From contig CACJYD010000001.1 of NCBI GenBank assembly GCA_902597545.1, positions 62,001 to 126,000 on the forward strand: a stretch of DNA of 64,000 bases, read 5' to 3'. A model generated the notes under the pieces. The model did not search any database, was not told where the DNA came from, and saw nothing but the letters and a program-made list of their open reading frames with translations. Position numbers and translations under genes: made by a program. This document shows, one piece after another, positions 1 to 7,365 of this stretch (its first letter is position 1; every line of letters starts with the position of its first letter). The DNA is from an uncultured Bacteroidota bacterium. GTDB taxonomy: Bacteria; Bacteroidota; Bacteroidia; Flavobacteriales; Flavobacteriaceae.

Positions 1-1
1 T

Positions 2-2194
2 TATTCAAAGGGTTTGTGTCACATTTATGCTAAAGAAAACATTGATATTTTTTCAAACGCTAACAAGGACTTTTCTTTTTTATTCCTAGGTCTAAATTCA
101 CTATCAAACAATGAACAATTTATTATTAATTATTTATTAGAAAACAATAAAGCTCAAATATACTGGGATTGTGATGAATCTTTTATAAAAAATCCAGAGC
201 ATGAGGCAGGATATTTTTTCAGAAAATATATGTATGAGTGGGATTATTACAAGACAAATAAATTTAATTGGGAGCAAAACTTATTTTCAAGTTCTAAAAA
301 TATTTCTGTTTATGAAACAACTAAGCAGATAGCTCAAGTTAAAACTGTAGCGAATATTATTAATAAAATATCATTAGATAATCACGATAAAAAAACAGCA
401 ATTGTTCTTCCAAATCAAGAGCTTCTAAAACCCCTTTTAAACTCCATCCCTGCATCAATTGAAAACTTAAGTTTATCTATTTCGAATCCATTGATAAACA
501 TGGAGCTGTCTAAATTTTCTATCAATTTTTTTGAAATGTATGCTAGAGCAAAGAGTAAAAGCTTTTATTACAAAGATATTTTAGTCCTTTTATCAAATAG
601 CTTTTTAAGAACAGCAAATGAAAAGGAATTAAAAATATTTGAAACAATTAGACAGGATATTGTTGATAAAAACATGGTTTATGTTAGTTCAAGCTATATT
701 TTAAGTAAGCTGAAAAACAAAGAAACTAAAAAGTTATTCAATTGCTCAGAAGATAATATAATTAATGTTTTAAATGAGTGTATTGAAATTTTTGAATTGA
801 AAATAAAGGAAAACAGCTTCTTAGAACAGTCATCTAAAATTAAATCTATACTTCAAATAATAAAAAACTTCAATGCAAAGTATAGTTTTAAAATTAGTTT
901 TGATTCACTAAAAGATTTTTTCTTTGACATAATTAAAAATCAAAGCATTAGCTACCATGGAGATCCTAGTCACAATTTTCATATTTTAGGATTGTTAGAG
1001 TCACGAGGGATGGATTTTGAAAATGTGATTATTTGCTCAGCAAATGAGGGAATTTTACCATCAAATAATTTTCATAATTCATTAATTCCATTTGATTTAA
1101 GAAAGAAGTATAATCTAACAACTATCATAGACGATGATGCAAGAGTAAGTTATGATTTTTACCACCTCCTTTTAAGAGCATCCAATATCCATTTAATTTA
1201 TAATTCTGTTTCTGAAGGTGTTGATACTGGTGAAAAAAGTAGATATATACAACAATTAGAATTATTGAATTGTAAAAATCACAATATAAAACAAATTATT
1301 TCACAGTATCCTTTTAATTCAAATAAAACTAACCCTGAGGTTTTTGAAAAAACGGATTCTCTATTATCAAAATTAAAAGAGTTGGCTGATTCTGGCTTTT
1401 CACCATCTTCATTAAATAGATATATAGATAATCCAATCAATTTTTTTGATGAATACGTATTAGGTGTAAAGTCTAATGATGAGGTTAACGAATTTCCAGA
1501 ATCTAGAGGAATTGGAATTATCTTTCATAACACTATGGAAGAAATTTATAAGCCGTTTATTGGAAAGTTATTAGATGCTAAAAAATTAAAAATTACTTTA
1601 AATAAAATAGACCAACTCTTAGATAAACAGTTTATAGAAGAATATGGTAAAAATTATGATAGAGGCAAAAACATGATTATTTATCAAGTATTAAGTAATA
1701 CAATCGGTAAGTTAGTTCAAGCCGATATTAATAAAATCAAAAAGGGCTATAAACTCAAAATAATAGATATAGAATCCAAATTGGAAATAGCCTTGGTTAC
1801 AGAAAAATCAAAAATAAAATATAAACTTAGGGGAACTGTTGATAGAATACAGAGCGAAAATGGAGATGTAAAAATTATTGATTATAAGACAGGTGCATTT
1901 GAACCATATAAATTATCATTTAATAGTTACCAAGATTTAGTTGATAAGAAAAAGAAAGAAGCCCTTCAATTATTATGTTATTGTTTGATGTATTCTAATA
2001 CTTTAAAAAAAGCGAAAAATTTGAATGCTGGGATAATTTCTTTTAAAAATCTAAGTTTGGGTTTAATAAGTTTAAAAAAGTCAAAAACAGAATCTTATAA
2101 TCTCGAAGAACTAAATGATTTTAAAAAAGTGTTAGACAATATAATTGAAGAAATTTTTGATCAATCCATCAGTTTTTCAGAAAATCAACCTTAA
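2..2194 (+). CDS. PD-(D/E)XK nuclease family protein, AddB-like C-terminal part (5' truncated by window)
   Basis: The reading frame is open from base 2, so the gene starts outside the window. The first start-like codon inside (TTG at 14) is probably not the true start. The middle (about residues 300-400 of the visible part) has helicase-like features of AddB or RecB-type repair proteins, such as LLESRGMDFENVIICSANEG. The C-terminus is a PD-(D/E)XK nuclease domain: an SPSSLNRYIDNP segment, then GTVDRI (about residue 607), DYKTG (about 624) and QLLCYCLMY (about 652), which match the D, D-x-K and Q/Y nuclease motifs. By family it would act in double-strand break end processing with an AddA partner, presumably upstream. 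It is followed by a tRNA on the same strand. Family confidence is good; the exact AddB assignment is inference. Confidence 0.85.
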   Translation, partial: YSKGLCHIYAKENIDIFSNANKDFSFLFLGLNSLSNNEQFIINYLLENNKAQIYWDCDESFIKNPEHEAGYFFRKYMYEWDYYKTNKFNWEQNLFSSSKNISVYETTKQIAQVKTVANIINKISLDNHDKKTAIVLPNQELLKPLLNSIPASIENLSLSISNPLINMELSKFSINFFEMYARAKSKSFYYKDILVLLSNSFLRTANEKELKIFETIRQDIVDKNMVYVSSSYILSKLKNKETKKLFNCSEDNIINVLNECIEIFELKIKENSFLEQSSKIKSILQIIKNFNAKYSFKISFDSLKDFFFDIIKNQSISYHGDPSHNFHILGLLESRGMDFENVIICSANEGILPSNNFHNSLIPFDLRKKYNLTTIIDDDARVSYDFYHLLLRASNIHLIYNSVSEGVDTGEKSRYIQQLELLNCKNHNIKQIISQYPFNSNKTNPEVFEKTDSLLSKLKELADSGFSPSSLNRYIDNPINFFDEYVLGVKSNDEVNEFPESRGIGIIFHNTMEEIYKPFIGKLLDAKKLKITLNKIDQLLDKQFIEEYGKNYDRGKNMIIYQVLSNTIGKLVQADINKIKKGYKLKIIDIESKLEIALVTEKSKIKYKLRGTVDRIQSENGDVKIIDYKTGAFEPYKLSFNSYQDLVDKKKKEALQLLCYCLMYSNTLKKAKNLNAGIISFKNLSLGLISLKKSKTESYNLEELNDFKKVLDNIIEEIFDQSISFSENQP

Positions 2195-2228
2195 CCATTA
2201 AATTCCTTTTTAATTTCTTTAATAATGT

Positions 2229-2236
2229 TAAATTTG
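2229..2236 (+). promoter_or_regulatory. Putative -7 box of the tRNA-Met promoter
   Basis: TAAATTTG matches the Bacteroidota -7 consensus TANNTTTG exactly and lies 24 bp before the mature tRNA 5' end. No clear -33 TTG-type element was found at the usual distance, so the call rests on the -7 match and position. Confidence 0.45.
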
Positions 2237-2260
2237 CGATGATTTCTTATAAAGAATCAC

Positions 2261-2334
2261 GGTCCTATAGCTCAGTTGGTTAGAGTAGATGACTCATAAT
2301 CATTTGGTCCCTGGTTCGAGCCCAGGTGGGACCA
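2261..2334 (+). tRNA. tRNA-Met (anticodon CAT)
   Basis: A complete cloverleaf can be folded. The 7-bp acceptor stem pairs GGTCCTA with TGGGACC, with discriminator A at 2334. The D-arm is GCTC/GAGT, the anticodon stem GATGA/TCATT encloses loop CTCATAA with anticodon CAT, and the T-arm CCTGG/CCAGG encloses TTCGAGC. The G1-C72 pair and the anticodon stem argue against initiator tRNA. Elongator Met is likeliest, but a CAT-anticodon tRNA-Ile2 (lysidine-modified) cannot be excluded without comparison. The terminal CCA is not fully encoded. Its 3' half is the apparent integration target of the neighbouring islets. Confidence 0.93.
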
Positions 2335-2370
2335 CCCTTAAAACCCCTCTTCTTGAGGGGTTTTTTGTTT
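2323..2370 (+). repeat. Direct repeat copy 1: tRNA 3' end plus terminator (attL-like)
   Basis: These 48 bp run from the T-stem through the tRNA 3' end and its terminator. They are identical to 7366-7413, and the first 20 bp are identical to 6713-6732. A duplicated tRNA 3' end on both sides of foreign-looking genes is the classic footprint of tyrosine-recombinase integration (established knowledge); assigning it here is inference because no recombinase is present. Confidence 0.85.
2341..2367 (+). terminator. Rho-independent terminator after tRNA-Met
   Basis: A 6-bp G+C-rich stem CCCCTC/GAGGGG with loop TTCTT is followed by TTTTTT. It starts 7 bp after the tRNA discriminator base. The same terminator is copied at 7384-7410. 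Confidence 0.88.
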
Positions 2371-2385
2371 TTTAGAACCAAAAAC

Positions 2386-2416
2386 ACCCTTTGGGTAATA
2401 AATAGGGTAATAAATT
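2386..2416. repeat. Left-arm repeats of islet I (GGGTAATAAAT, 12-bp period)
   Basis: GGGTAATAAAT occurs at 2393-2403 and 2405-2415, a period of 12 bp. An inverted ACCC at 2386-2389 mirrors the first copy around TTT. The core GGTAA returns in inverted order at the right end of the islet (6616-6660). The layout resembles integrase arm or excisionase binding sites; function is inferred. Confidence 0.6.
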
Positions 2417-2430
2417 AATGAATTTAGTTT

Positions 2431-2459
2431 GAGAAAGTGTAAAAGCAGTTACACTTTCT
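2431..2459. repeat. Hairpin repeat, inverted copy (copy C)
   Basis: A 9-bp inverted repeat AGAAAGTGT/ACACTTTCT encloses a loop containing AAAAGCAG. It is the reverse complement, with a few changes, of the hairpins at 3019-3046 and 6589-6616. All three copies lie in intergenic parts of islet I. Confidence 0.7.
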
Positions 2460-2481
2460 AATTAAACCAAAAAACTTAAGT

Positions 2482-2625
2482 CTACTCATTTTCATCATGT
2501 GATTTATACCTGTCAGCCATCATTTCACGAAATAATGAGAGCGAGTCATGATCAATTGAATTGAAAAGACTCTTTATTTTACTTTCATTTTTAAACATTT
2601 TAATTTGAACTTTTTTATTCTTCAT
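2482..2625 (-). CDS. Small hypothetical protein (47 aa) of the R-M islet
   Basis: An ATG-started frame of 47 codons begins inside the last codons of the gene at 2615-2830 (11-bp overlap), which suggests translational coupling. The product is charged, Lys-rich at the N-terminus (MKNKKVQIKMFKNESK), and ends in MADRYKSHDENE. It has no signal peptide or membrane segment. No family is recognised. Its place in the islet next to restriction genes would allow a regulatory or accessory role, but nothing in the sequence shows one. Confidence 0.45.
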   Translation of the reverse strand: MKNKKVQIKMFKNESKIKSLFNSIDHDSLSLFREMMADRYKSHDENE

Positions 2626-2830
2626 CTTTATATATTTTTTTACTAATTAATTCTATTTTGAATCTAGGATCTTTTTTGTATTTCTTATCAACTCTAGACC
2701 AAGGACATCTTATGCCAATTTCGGTTGCACAGTGGTGATAAATAATTGCATTGGTCATTCCAAATCCAACAGGAACACCTAATTTTTTAAATGAAACTTT
2801 GAATGTTAATTCTCCTTTAAATTTTGCCAT
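2615..2830 (-). CDS. Hypothetical protein (71 aa) of the R-M islet
   Basis: The frame reads MAKFKGELTFKVSFKKLG, then NAIIYHHCATEIGIRC and a Lys-rich tail ending KKIYKDEE. I chose the ATG at 2830. A longer version starting at GTG 2905 would add a Cys-rich stretch (SCCNCLIKNC), but that start is weak. The product is basic, with one HHC and one further Cys, and has no signal peptide. It overlaps the next small gene by 11 bp. No family is recognised. Confidence 0.55.
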   Translation of the reverse strand: MAKFKGELTFKVSFKKLGVPVGFGMTNAIIYHHCATEIGIRCPWSRVDKKYKKDPRFKIELISKKIYKDEE

Positions 2831-2974
2831 AGTGTTACAATTTTTAATTAAACAATTGCAACAAGATTGAATCAGATTACTCGTTTGTTTGGTAGAGTTA
2901 CCCACATTCTAAACCACCGTGCTACGAGTGAGTCGGTTGGTACGCTTATGCGTTCTTGATGCTTTCTTAAATAT

Positions 2975-3047
2975 ACGATAATTATAGTAAAACCCGGATT
3001 ATTACCTGGCGAAGAATGAGAAAGTGTATCTGCTTTTACACGTTCTT
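2975..3047. repeat. Direct repeat copy A flanking the R-M genes (3' side)
   Basis: This stretch of about 73 bp matches 6543-6618 along most of its length. It comprises an ataattata segment, a CCGGA core, then a 24-bp perfect match (3018-3041 against 6588-6611) that forms most of a hairpin. The two copies lie immediately outside the endonuclease stop and the methyltransferase start, so the R-M pair sits between direct repeats like a cassette. Confidence 0.75.
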
Positions 3048-3049
3048 GG

Positions 3050-4315
3050 TTAAGGTTTGAAAGTCAAGTACTTATCGATCTCTTCCCAATTAAATGTGTA
3101 TTGATTGTTTTTATAAGATGATCTCTCCATTATATTAAGTTTTCGGTATAATTGGAATTCTGCTTGAAAAATTTTTGTTCTTCCACTTACGACTGCTCTG
3201 TTTACATTTCTTTTATATAATCCCTTTTGTTCCATATAATACTGAGAATGTATTCTAGCTTCAGTTGATGATTCAAATGTTTTGTTTTTTATAGACTCTT
3301 CCAAATCTAATATTAAATCAAAATGATTTCCTGTTTCCAAAACTAATTTTCCAAAATAAAGCTTTAATTCTTTCGATTCAATTCCAAATTTTTCCGCTAT
3401 TTCAATGTATTTTTCCCCATCATTGGTTAAGAAATAATTTGGATCCCAAAGGTTTAAATGGTCAACAAATTTTAAATAGTTTTTAGACTGAGATTTATAA
3501 AGATTATCATTTTGGCTACTATTGGTGAGGGTCGGCCTTCCGTCTTTTTTACAGTGTTCATTTATCTCATTAATTGCTTGTTCAGTGGTAATTTCGCCAG
3601 AAAGAACCTTTCTTTTAAGTTTTTCTTTCCTGCCTTTAAACGGTTCCATCTTTTTTATACCCCAATGATCTATTATGCTTTCAAATGGTTCAAGATTTCT
3701 ATTTTCATGTGGAAAATAATAATTGTCAAAAAACTCTTTCCATACTTGATCTTTTCTGTTGTCAATTAAACTAACTTTTTCGGCAGTTTTTAGCAATAAA
3801 TAAACTAAATGGGGGTTGGTATCTATAAATTTAGCCCAATACCTCGACTCTCTATTGCTAATAAATTCTTTTAGAGTAAAGTTTTCATCTATATCACAGA
3901 GCATTTCAATTTGAATTTCTCCGTTCGAATCAGTGCTGTGCTCAATTAGTCCAACGGGCGATTTTCCTTTTATAGAGTTTTCAAAAACTCCTTTCATATA
4001 ATTTGATATTTTAAAATCCTCAACTTCTTTTGGACAAATCAAATACGAGGCAGAAAACTTTTCTAAATATGTAAAACATTGACCAAGCCCTGTTTGAATA
4101 CCTCTTTTGGTTTCAATATCAGGTTTAAACTCTAAGGCTATACTTACTTTTTTAGATGTATCATAAATGTTCCCATCTTCACTAGGCCAACTTTTGTTAG
4201 TGTTTTTTAACAATAAATCTTTTGAAAAAACAGTATTAGACCATATTCCAGAAATAAAGTTATTTAAAAATATTCTTTGACACTGGCGAGATCTTATATC
4301 ATGATTTGTTGCCAT
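3050..4315 (-). CDS. Putative type II restriction endonuclease
   Basis: This 421-residue soluble protein has its ATG immediately after the TAA stop of the double cytosine methyltransferase (zero-base spacing). The N-terminal third looks like a PD-(D/E)XK core: acidic residues near 47-52, then IALEFKP (E62, K64), and Q79 in GLGQCFTYL. The arrangement D...E-x-K...Q is typical of restriction and repair nucleases. No family could be named from sequence alone. Position, size and an E-x-K motif support the cognate endonuclease of the adjacent methyltransferase. It would cut unmethylated foreign DNA in the cytoplasm. The motif reading and cognate role are inference. Confidence 0.7.
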   Translation of the reverse strand: MATNHDIRSRQCQRIFLNNFISGIWSNTVFSKDLLLKNTNKSWPSEDGNIYDTSKKVSIALEFKPDIETKRGIQTGLGQCFTYLEKFSASYLICPKEVEDFKISNYMKGVFENSIKGKSPVGLIEHSTDSNGEIQIEMLCDIDENFTLKEFISNRESRYWAKFIDTNPHLVYLLLKTAEKVSLIDNRKDQVWKEFFDNYYFPHENRNLEPFESIIDHWGIKKMEPFKGRKEKLKRKVLSGEITTEQAINEINEHCKKDGRPTLTNSSQNDNLYKSQSKNYLKFVDHLNLWDPNYFLTNDGEKYIEIAEKFGIESKELKLYFGKLVLETGNHFDLILDLEESIKNKTFESSTEARIHSQYYMEQKGLYKRNVNRAVVSGRTKIFQAEFQLYRKLNIMERSSYKNNQYTFNWEEIDKYLTFKP

Positions 4316-6481
4316 TTATCTAACTAATGAATATTTAGCGTGTTTAGAAATTGTTGATTCTGTCCAATTGTTTTTTGTAGCCTTGTAAATAATATTAGCA
4401 AAAGACTCAGCAGCTTTTACTGGAAAGGCATTTCCAACTTGTTTATTTTGACTTTCTTTTGTCCCAAAAAACTCATATGTATCTGGAAATGTTTGGAGTC
4501 TTGCGGCCTCTCTTGTTGTAATCTGCCTATTTAACCAAGGGTGAATAGGGAAAGCACTATGTCCAGGGACAAGAGTTGGAGAGGGGAGTTTACGATTTAA
4601 CCTAAAAAACACCTTACTAAAACTTTTAATTAGCTTTCCTGATCTACTATATTTTAGATGGTCAGGGAGATCATTTGGATCAATTTTTTTTCCTTCTTTT
4701 ATGAAACTAAATCTTTCAGAAACTGTTTCATTGTGGTTCATTGGCTCGTGATTATGGAAAGATTTTTCTTTGTTATCAAGATCAAAAATTGATTCACCAA
4801 CTGAACGATATTTTTTTTGCCATGATTTTGGTTCTTTATGAAACTTTGCTTTTGGCCATGGAATTTTCACCCCAATTTTATTTGCTAATAATATAAATCG
4901 TTTTCTTTCTTGAGGAACCCCATAATCTGCAGTATTAATAACTCTATAATCAATATTATCGTATCCTAAGTTTTTCAAGTCTGACATTATTGTCTTAAGA
5001 AACCAACCATCATTTAAACTAACTAAACCAGCAACATTTTCCATCATCACCCAATTGGGCTCAAGTAATTCAACATATTCAATAAAAGTAAAAACAAGAT
5101 TGTTTCTCATGTCAGATTTAGGATTAAAACTCTTAGTATTGATAAATCGTCTTTTTCCAAACATTGAAAACCCTTGACATGGAGGCCCTCCAACCAGTAC
5201 ATCAACATGAGTGTTTTTATATTTAGTTTTTATTGAATCATAAACTTTATTATTACTTAAGTCACCATATACAAATGGAGTTTTAGGGTTGTTTTTACTA
5301 AAAGTTTGTTGAACATTTTTATCAAAATCAGAAGAAAATAAATGATTGTATCCAGCATTTTCAAAACCAATTCCTATACCGCCAGCTCCTGAAAACAAAT
5401 CAATAAAATTCAAACCGTTGGAGTTGTCAATCTCTTTTAGGGTTGAATTATACTTTGGGAAGTAATTTTCTTTATTATTATTTTTTGTTTTATTATTGAG
5501 ATGGTCTTTTATTGATGAGGCTATATTTGCTGCTAACAATGGAGGAACTGCATTCCCAACTAATATACACTGTTCTCTTCTGTTGCCCTTAAAAATGAAT
5601 TCGTCAGGAAATGATTGTATTCTAGCAGCTTCCCTTGGAGTGAGACTTCTGTCTAGATATGGATGTACAGGAAAAGCATTATTTCCAGGAACCATGGTCG
5701 GAGCAAATTTATCTCTATGAAGTCTCACATAGGTATTCCCAAAGTTTTTTCTTCTTATTTTTTTTGGTAGTTCGTTTGGAGGAGGAAGTTTTCCGCCCTC
5801 AGGAATTAGCTTATACCTTTCAATAACAATCTCTCCGTGATTTAAAATCAAATGATTTTCTAATTGTGTTCCGTTACTTAAATCTCCAATTGCCTCATTG
5901 ACATTTTTGTACGATTTTATCTTAGAAATATTTTTATTTGATTTCTTCGGAAAAGAAAAAGGATTGTCCAATTTAGTACCAACTAGAATTACACGTTCTC
6001 TTTTTTGTGGAACACCGTAATCAGATGAATCAAACACTTTAAAATGTAAATTATAACCAAGAGATGTTATTTGATTTATTAATTTATTTAAAAACCTTCC
6101 TTTAAACATTGTTTTTAGACCTTTAACATTTTCAAAAACAAAACACTTAGGGTTAAGGTCAGAAATTAGCCTTAAATATTCTTCATATAATTCATTTCTA
6201 GGATCACCCGTGTTTTTGTCTCCCATAACAGAAAACCCTTGACACGGCGGACCACCAATAATTACATCTGGAACCTCGCCTTTAGTTAGAGACAAAACGG
6301 TTTTTTTAGAAATCAGTCTGATATCTGATTTTAGAAAAGGAATTTTAGGATAATTGTAACTATATGTTTCTTGAGCTTTGTCCCATATATCACTAGCTAA
6401 AATTATTTTGAAACCTTTAGCTTTGAAGCCAATATCAAATCCACCAGCACCAGTAAACAGGGATAATACTTTTATACTCAC
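4316..6481 (-). CDS. Fused double DNA (cytosine-5-)-methyltransferase
   Basis: Two complete C5 methyltransferase domains lie in one 721-residue chain. Domain 1 (about 4-325) has LSLFTGAGGFDIGF (motif I), GGPPCQGFS with catalytic C80, ENVKG (VI), QKRERV (VIII), REAARIQSFPD (IX) and GNAVPP (X). Domain 2 (about 358-700) has FIDLFSGAGGIGIGF, GGPPCQGFS with C435, ENVAG, QERKRF, REAARLQTFPD and GNAFP. Translation starts at GTG 6481. Both domains look intact. Fusion of two C5 enzymes is known in systems with asymmetric sites, where each strand needs its own specificity (established), so a type IIS-like site is inferred. It is the first gene of the pair with the endonuclease. Confidence 0.93.
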   Translation of the reverse strand: MSIKVLSLFTGAGGFDIGFKAKGFKIILASDIWDKAQETYSYNYPKIPFLKSDIRLISKKTVLSLTKGEVPDVIIGGPPCQGFSVMGDKNTGDPRNELYEEYLRLISDLNPKCFVFENVKGLKTMFKGRFLNKLINQITSLGYNLHFKVFDSSDYGVPQKRERVILVGTKLDNPFSFPKKSNKNISKIKSYKNVNEAIGDLSNGTQLENHLILNHGEIVIERYKLIPEGGKLPPPNELPKKIRRKNFGNTYVRLHRDKFAPTMVPGNNAFPVHPYLDRSLTPREAARIQSFPDEFIFKGNRREQCILVGNAVPPLLAANIASSIKDHLNNKTKNNNKENYFPKYNSTLKEIDNSNGLNFIDLFSGAGGIGIGFENAGYNHLFSSDFDKNVQQTFSKNNPKTPFVYGDLSNNKVYDSIKTKYKNTHVDVLVGGPPCQGFSMFGKRRFINTKSFNPKSDMRNNLVFTFIEYVELLEPNWVMMENVAGLVSLNDGWFLKTIMSDLKNLGYDNIDYRVINTADYGVPQERKRFILLANKIGVKIPWPKAKFHKEPKSWQKKYRSVGESIFDLDNKEKSFHNHEPMNHNETVSERFSFIKEGKKIDPNDLPDHLKYSRSGKLIKSFSKVFFRLNRKLPSPTLVPGHSAFPIHPWLNRQITTREAARLQTFPDTYEFFGTKESQNKQVGNAFPVKAAESFANIIYKATKNNWTESTISKHAKYSLVR

Positions 6482-6542
6482 GACCTAAAAATAACAAAGA
6501 ACTTTATCAAAAAAAACCAAAATGTAGTATAAGTTTTTAACT

Positions 6543-6618
6543 ACAATAATTATATAGTCTAAACCGGACTATAACCAGGTGATGGGCGAGAAAGTGTATC
6601 TGCTTTTACACTTTCTTA
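6543..6618. repeat. Direct repeat copy B flanking the R-M genes (5' side), with hairpin
   Basis: This is the partner of 2975-3047. It includes a perfect 9-bp stem AGAAAGTGT (6589-6597) with ACACTTTCT (6608-6616) around a 10-nt loop. It lies upstream of the methyltransferase start. Confidence 0.75.
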
Positions 6619-6660
6619 TTTTACCCAAAAGGTAACATTTTTATTACCTTGAGGGTAAAA
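6616..6660. repeat. Right-arm repeats of islet I (alternating GGTAA motifs)
   Basis: Four copies of the GGTAA core alternate in orientation at roughly 10-12 bp steps: TTACCC near 6621, AGGTAAC at 6630, TTATTACCT at 6641 and GGGTAAAA at 6653. They repeat the motif of the left end (2393-2415). Confidence 0.6.
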
Positions 6661-6702
6661 CACATATTTGTAACTAATTGATATAGAGATATTTAAGGGG
6701 TT

Positions 6703-6732
6703 GGTTTGAGTACAGGTGGGACCACCCTTAAA
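6703..6732 (+). repeat. Direct repeat copy 2: diverged tRNA-Met 3' remnant
   Basis: The T-arm half is degenerate (GGTTTGAGTA against GGTTCGAGCC in the tRNA), but 6713-6732 is identical to 2323-2342. The upstream tRNA parts are absent, so this is a remnant and not a functional tRNA. It marks the junction between islets I and II. Confidence 0.75.
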
Positions 6733-6770
6733 CCCTCTAAGTCCTTGACTATGAGGGTTTTTGTTTTTTT
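6730..6770 (+). terminator. Terminator-like hairpin in the middle att copy
   Basis: AAACCCTC pairs with GAGGGTTT. Inside, AGTC pairs with GACT around CTT, with two mismatched positions between the stems, and a T-rich tail follows. It differs in sequence from the terminators at 2341 and 7384 but holds the same position after the tRNA 3' remnant. Confidence 0.6.
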
Positions 6771-6781
6771 GATTTTTTTGT

Positions 6782-6812
6782 CCGAACCTTTTTCCGAACC
6801 TAAATCCAAACC
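6782..6812. repeat. Left-arm repeats of islet II (CCGAACCT, 12-bp period)
   Basis: CCGAACCT occurs at 6782-6789 and 6794-6801, and a degenerate CCAAACC at 6806-6812, giving a strict 12-bp period. The motif differs from that of islet I, but the period and position are the same. Confidence 0.65.
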
Positions 6813-6835
6813 AAATTAATTATTTTTGAAAGTTG

Positions 6836-7234
6836 ATGAACAGAAAATATTTTTATTATATAGTTTTTGGAGTTACATTTTTAACATTCGGATTGGTTCA
6901 AGATTACATCAGACCAAATTATGAAGGAGGAAATGACCTTATAATTTATTTTCTTGGAGTAATTCCCAACTTCCTTCCAGGTATTGGTCTTCCAAGTATG
7001 TTTTATGTAACCATTCCAGAGATTTTTAAACCTAATACATCTATTTACAGAAATAGATTAAAGTGGTCAATAATCATTTCTATGATTGGTCTAATTGGAA
7101 ATGAATTCATAACAATTTATACTCCGGGAAGAGGAGTTTTTGATTGGAATGATATTGTATGGACAATTATTGGGGGAATAGTTTTTTATTCTCTACATAT
7201 AACAATTCAAAACAATGGTTCTAAAAGAACCTGA
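6836..7234 (+). CDS. Small integral membrane protein, sole gene of islet II
   Basis: The 132-residue product has about four hydrophobic segments (roughly residues 5-22, 34-50, 72-90 and 105-122), with a conserved-looking NFLPGIGLP stretch in the middle. I take the ATG at 6836; a TTG lies one codon upstream. No enzymatic motif or known family is recognised. It is the only gene between the diverged tRNA remnant and the right repeat, so it would be the cargo of the second islet. Its last codons run into the repeat motif GGTTC/GAACC of the right end. A superinfection or phage-defence role would be only a guess. Confidence 0.6.
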   Translation: MNRKYFYYIVFGVTFLTFGLVQDYIRPNYEGGNDLIIYFLGVIPNFLPGIGLPSMFYVTIPEIFKPNTSIYRNRLKWSIIISMIGLIGNEFITIYTPGRGVFDWNDIVWTIIGGIVFYSLHITIQNNGSKRT

Positions 7235-7311
7235 ACCGGGGTTGTAGTCAAAACATCTTGATTTTTGAGAAGGTTCGTAATACGAACCTAAAAGGTTCGG
7301 ACTCCGAACCT
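7217..7311. repeat. Right-arm repeats of islet II (alternating AGGTTCG motifs)
   Basis: Four copies of AGGTTCGG or its complement alternate at about 10-11 bp steps: 7271-7277 (forward), 7283-7289 (reverse), 7293-7300 (forward) and 7304-7311 (reverse). An extra GGTTC/GAACC pair overlaps the stop of the membrane-protein gene (7217-7237). The same motif is found directly repeated at the left end (6782-6812). Confidence 0.65.
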
Positions 7312-7365
7312 CTTAAATCTAAAAAAGTAAGTATTTACGAAGTAAGAGTAACCTTCCTGTGAGGA

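Larger units (their letters stand above)
6482..6835. other. Gene-free junction between islets I and II
   Basis: These 354 bp hold no gene. They hold, in order: the direct repeat/hairpin copy B (6543-6618), the right-arm repeats of islet I (6616-6660), a diverged tRNA 3' remnant with its terminator (6703-6770), and the left-arm repeats of islet II (6782-6812). Confidence 0.7.

Noticed and set aside
2906-2974. Short inverted-looking segments upstream of the 71-residue gene
   Set aside because: I could not build a stable hairpin or match them to other repeats in the islet.
6703-6732. Possible second tRNA gene
   Set aside because: Only the T-arm and acceptor 3' half are present; D-arm and anticodon arm are missing, so it is a remnant.
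2371-7365. Prophage or transposon
   Set aside because: No structural phage gene, transposase, integrase or terminal inverted repeats with target duplication of IS type was found; the repeats are tRNA-derived direct repeats.
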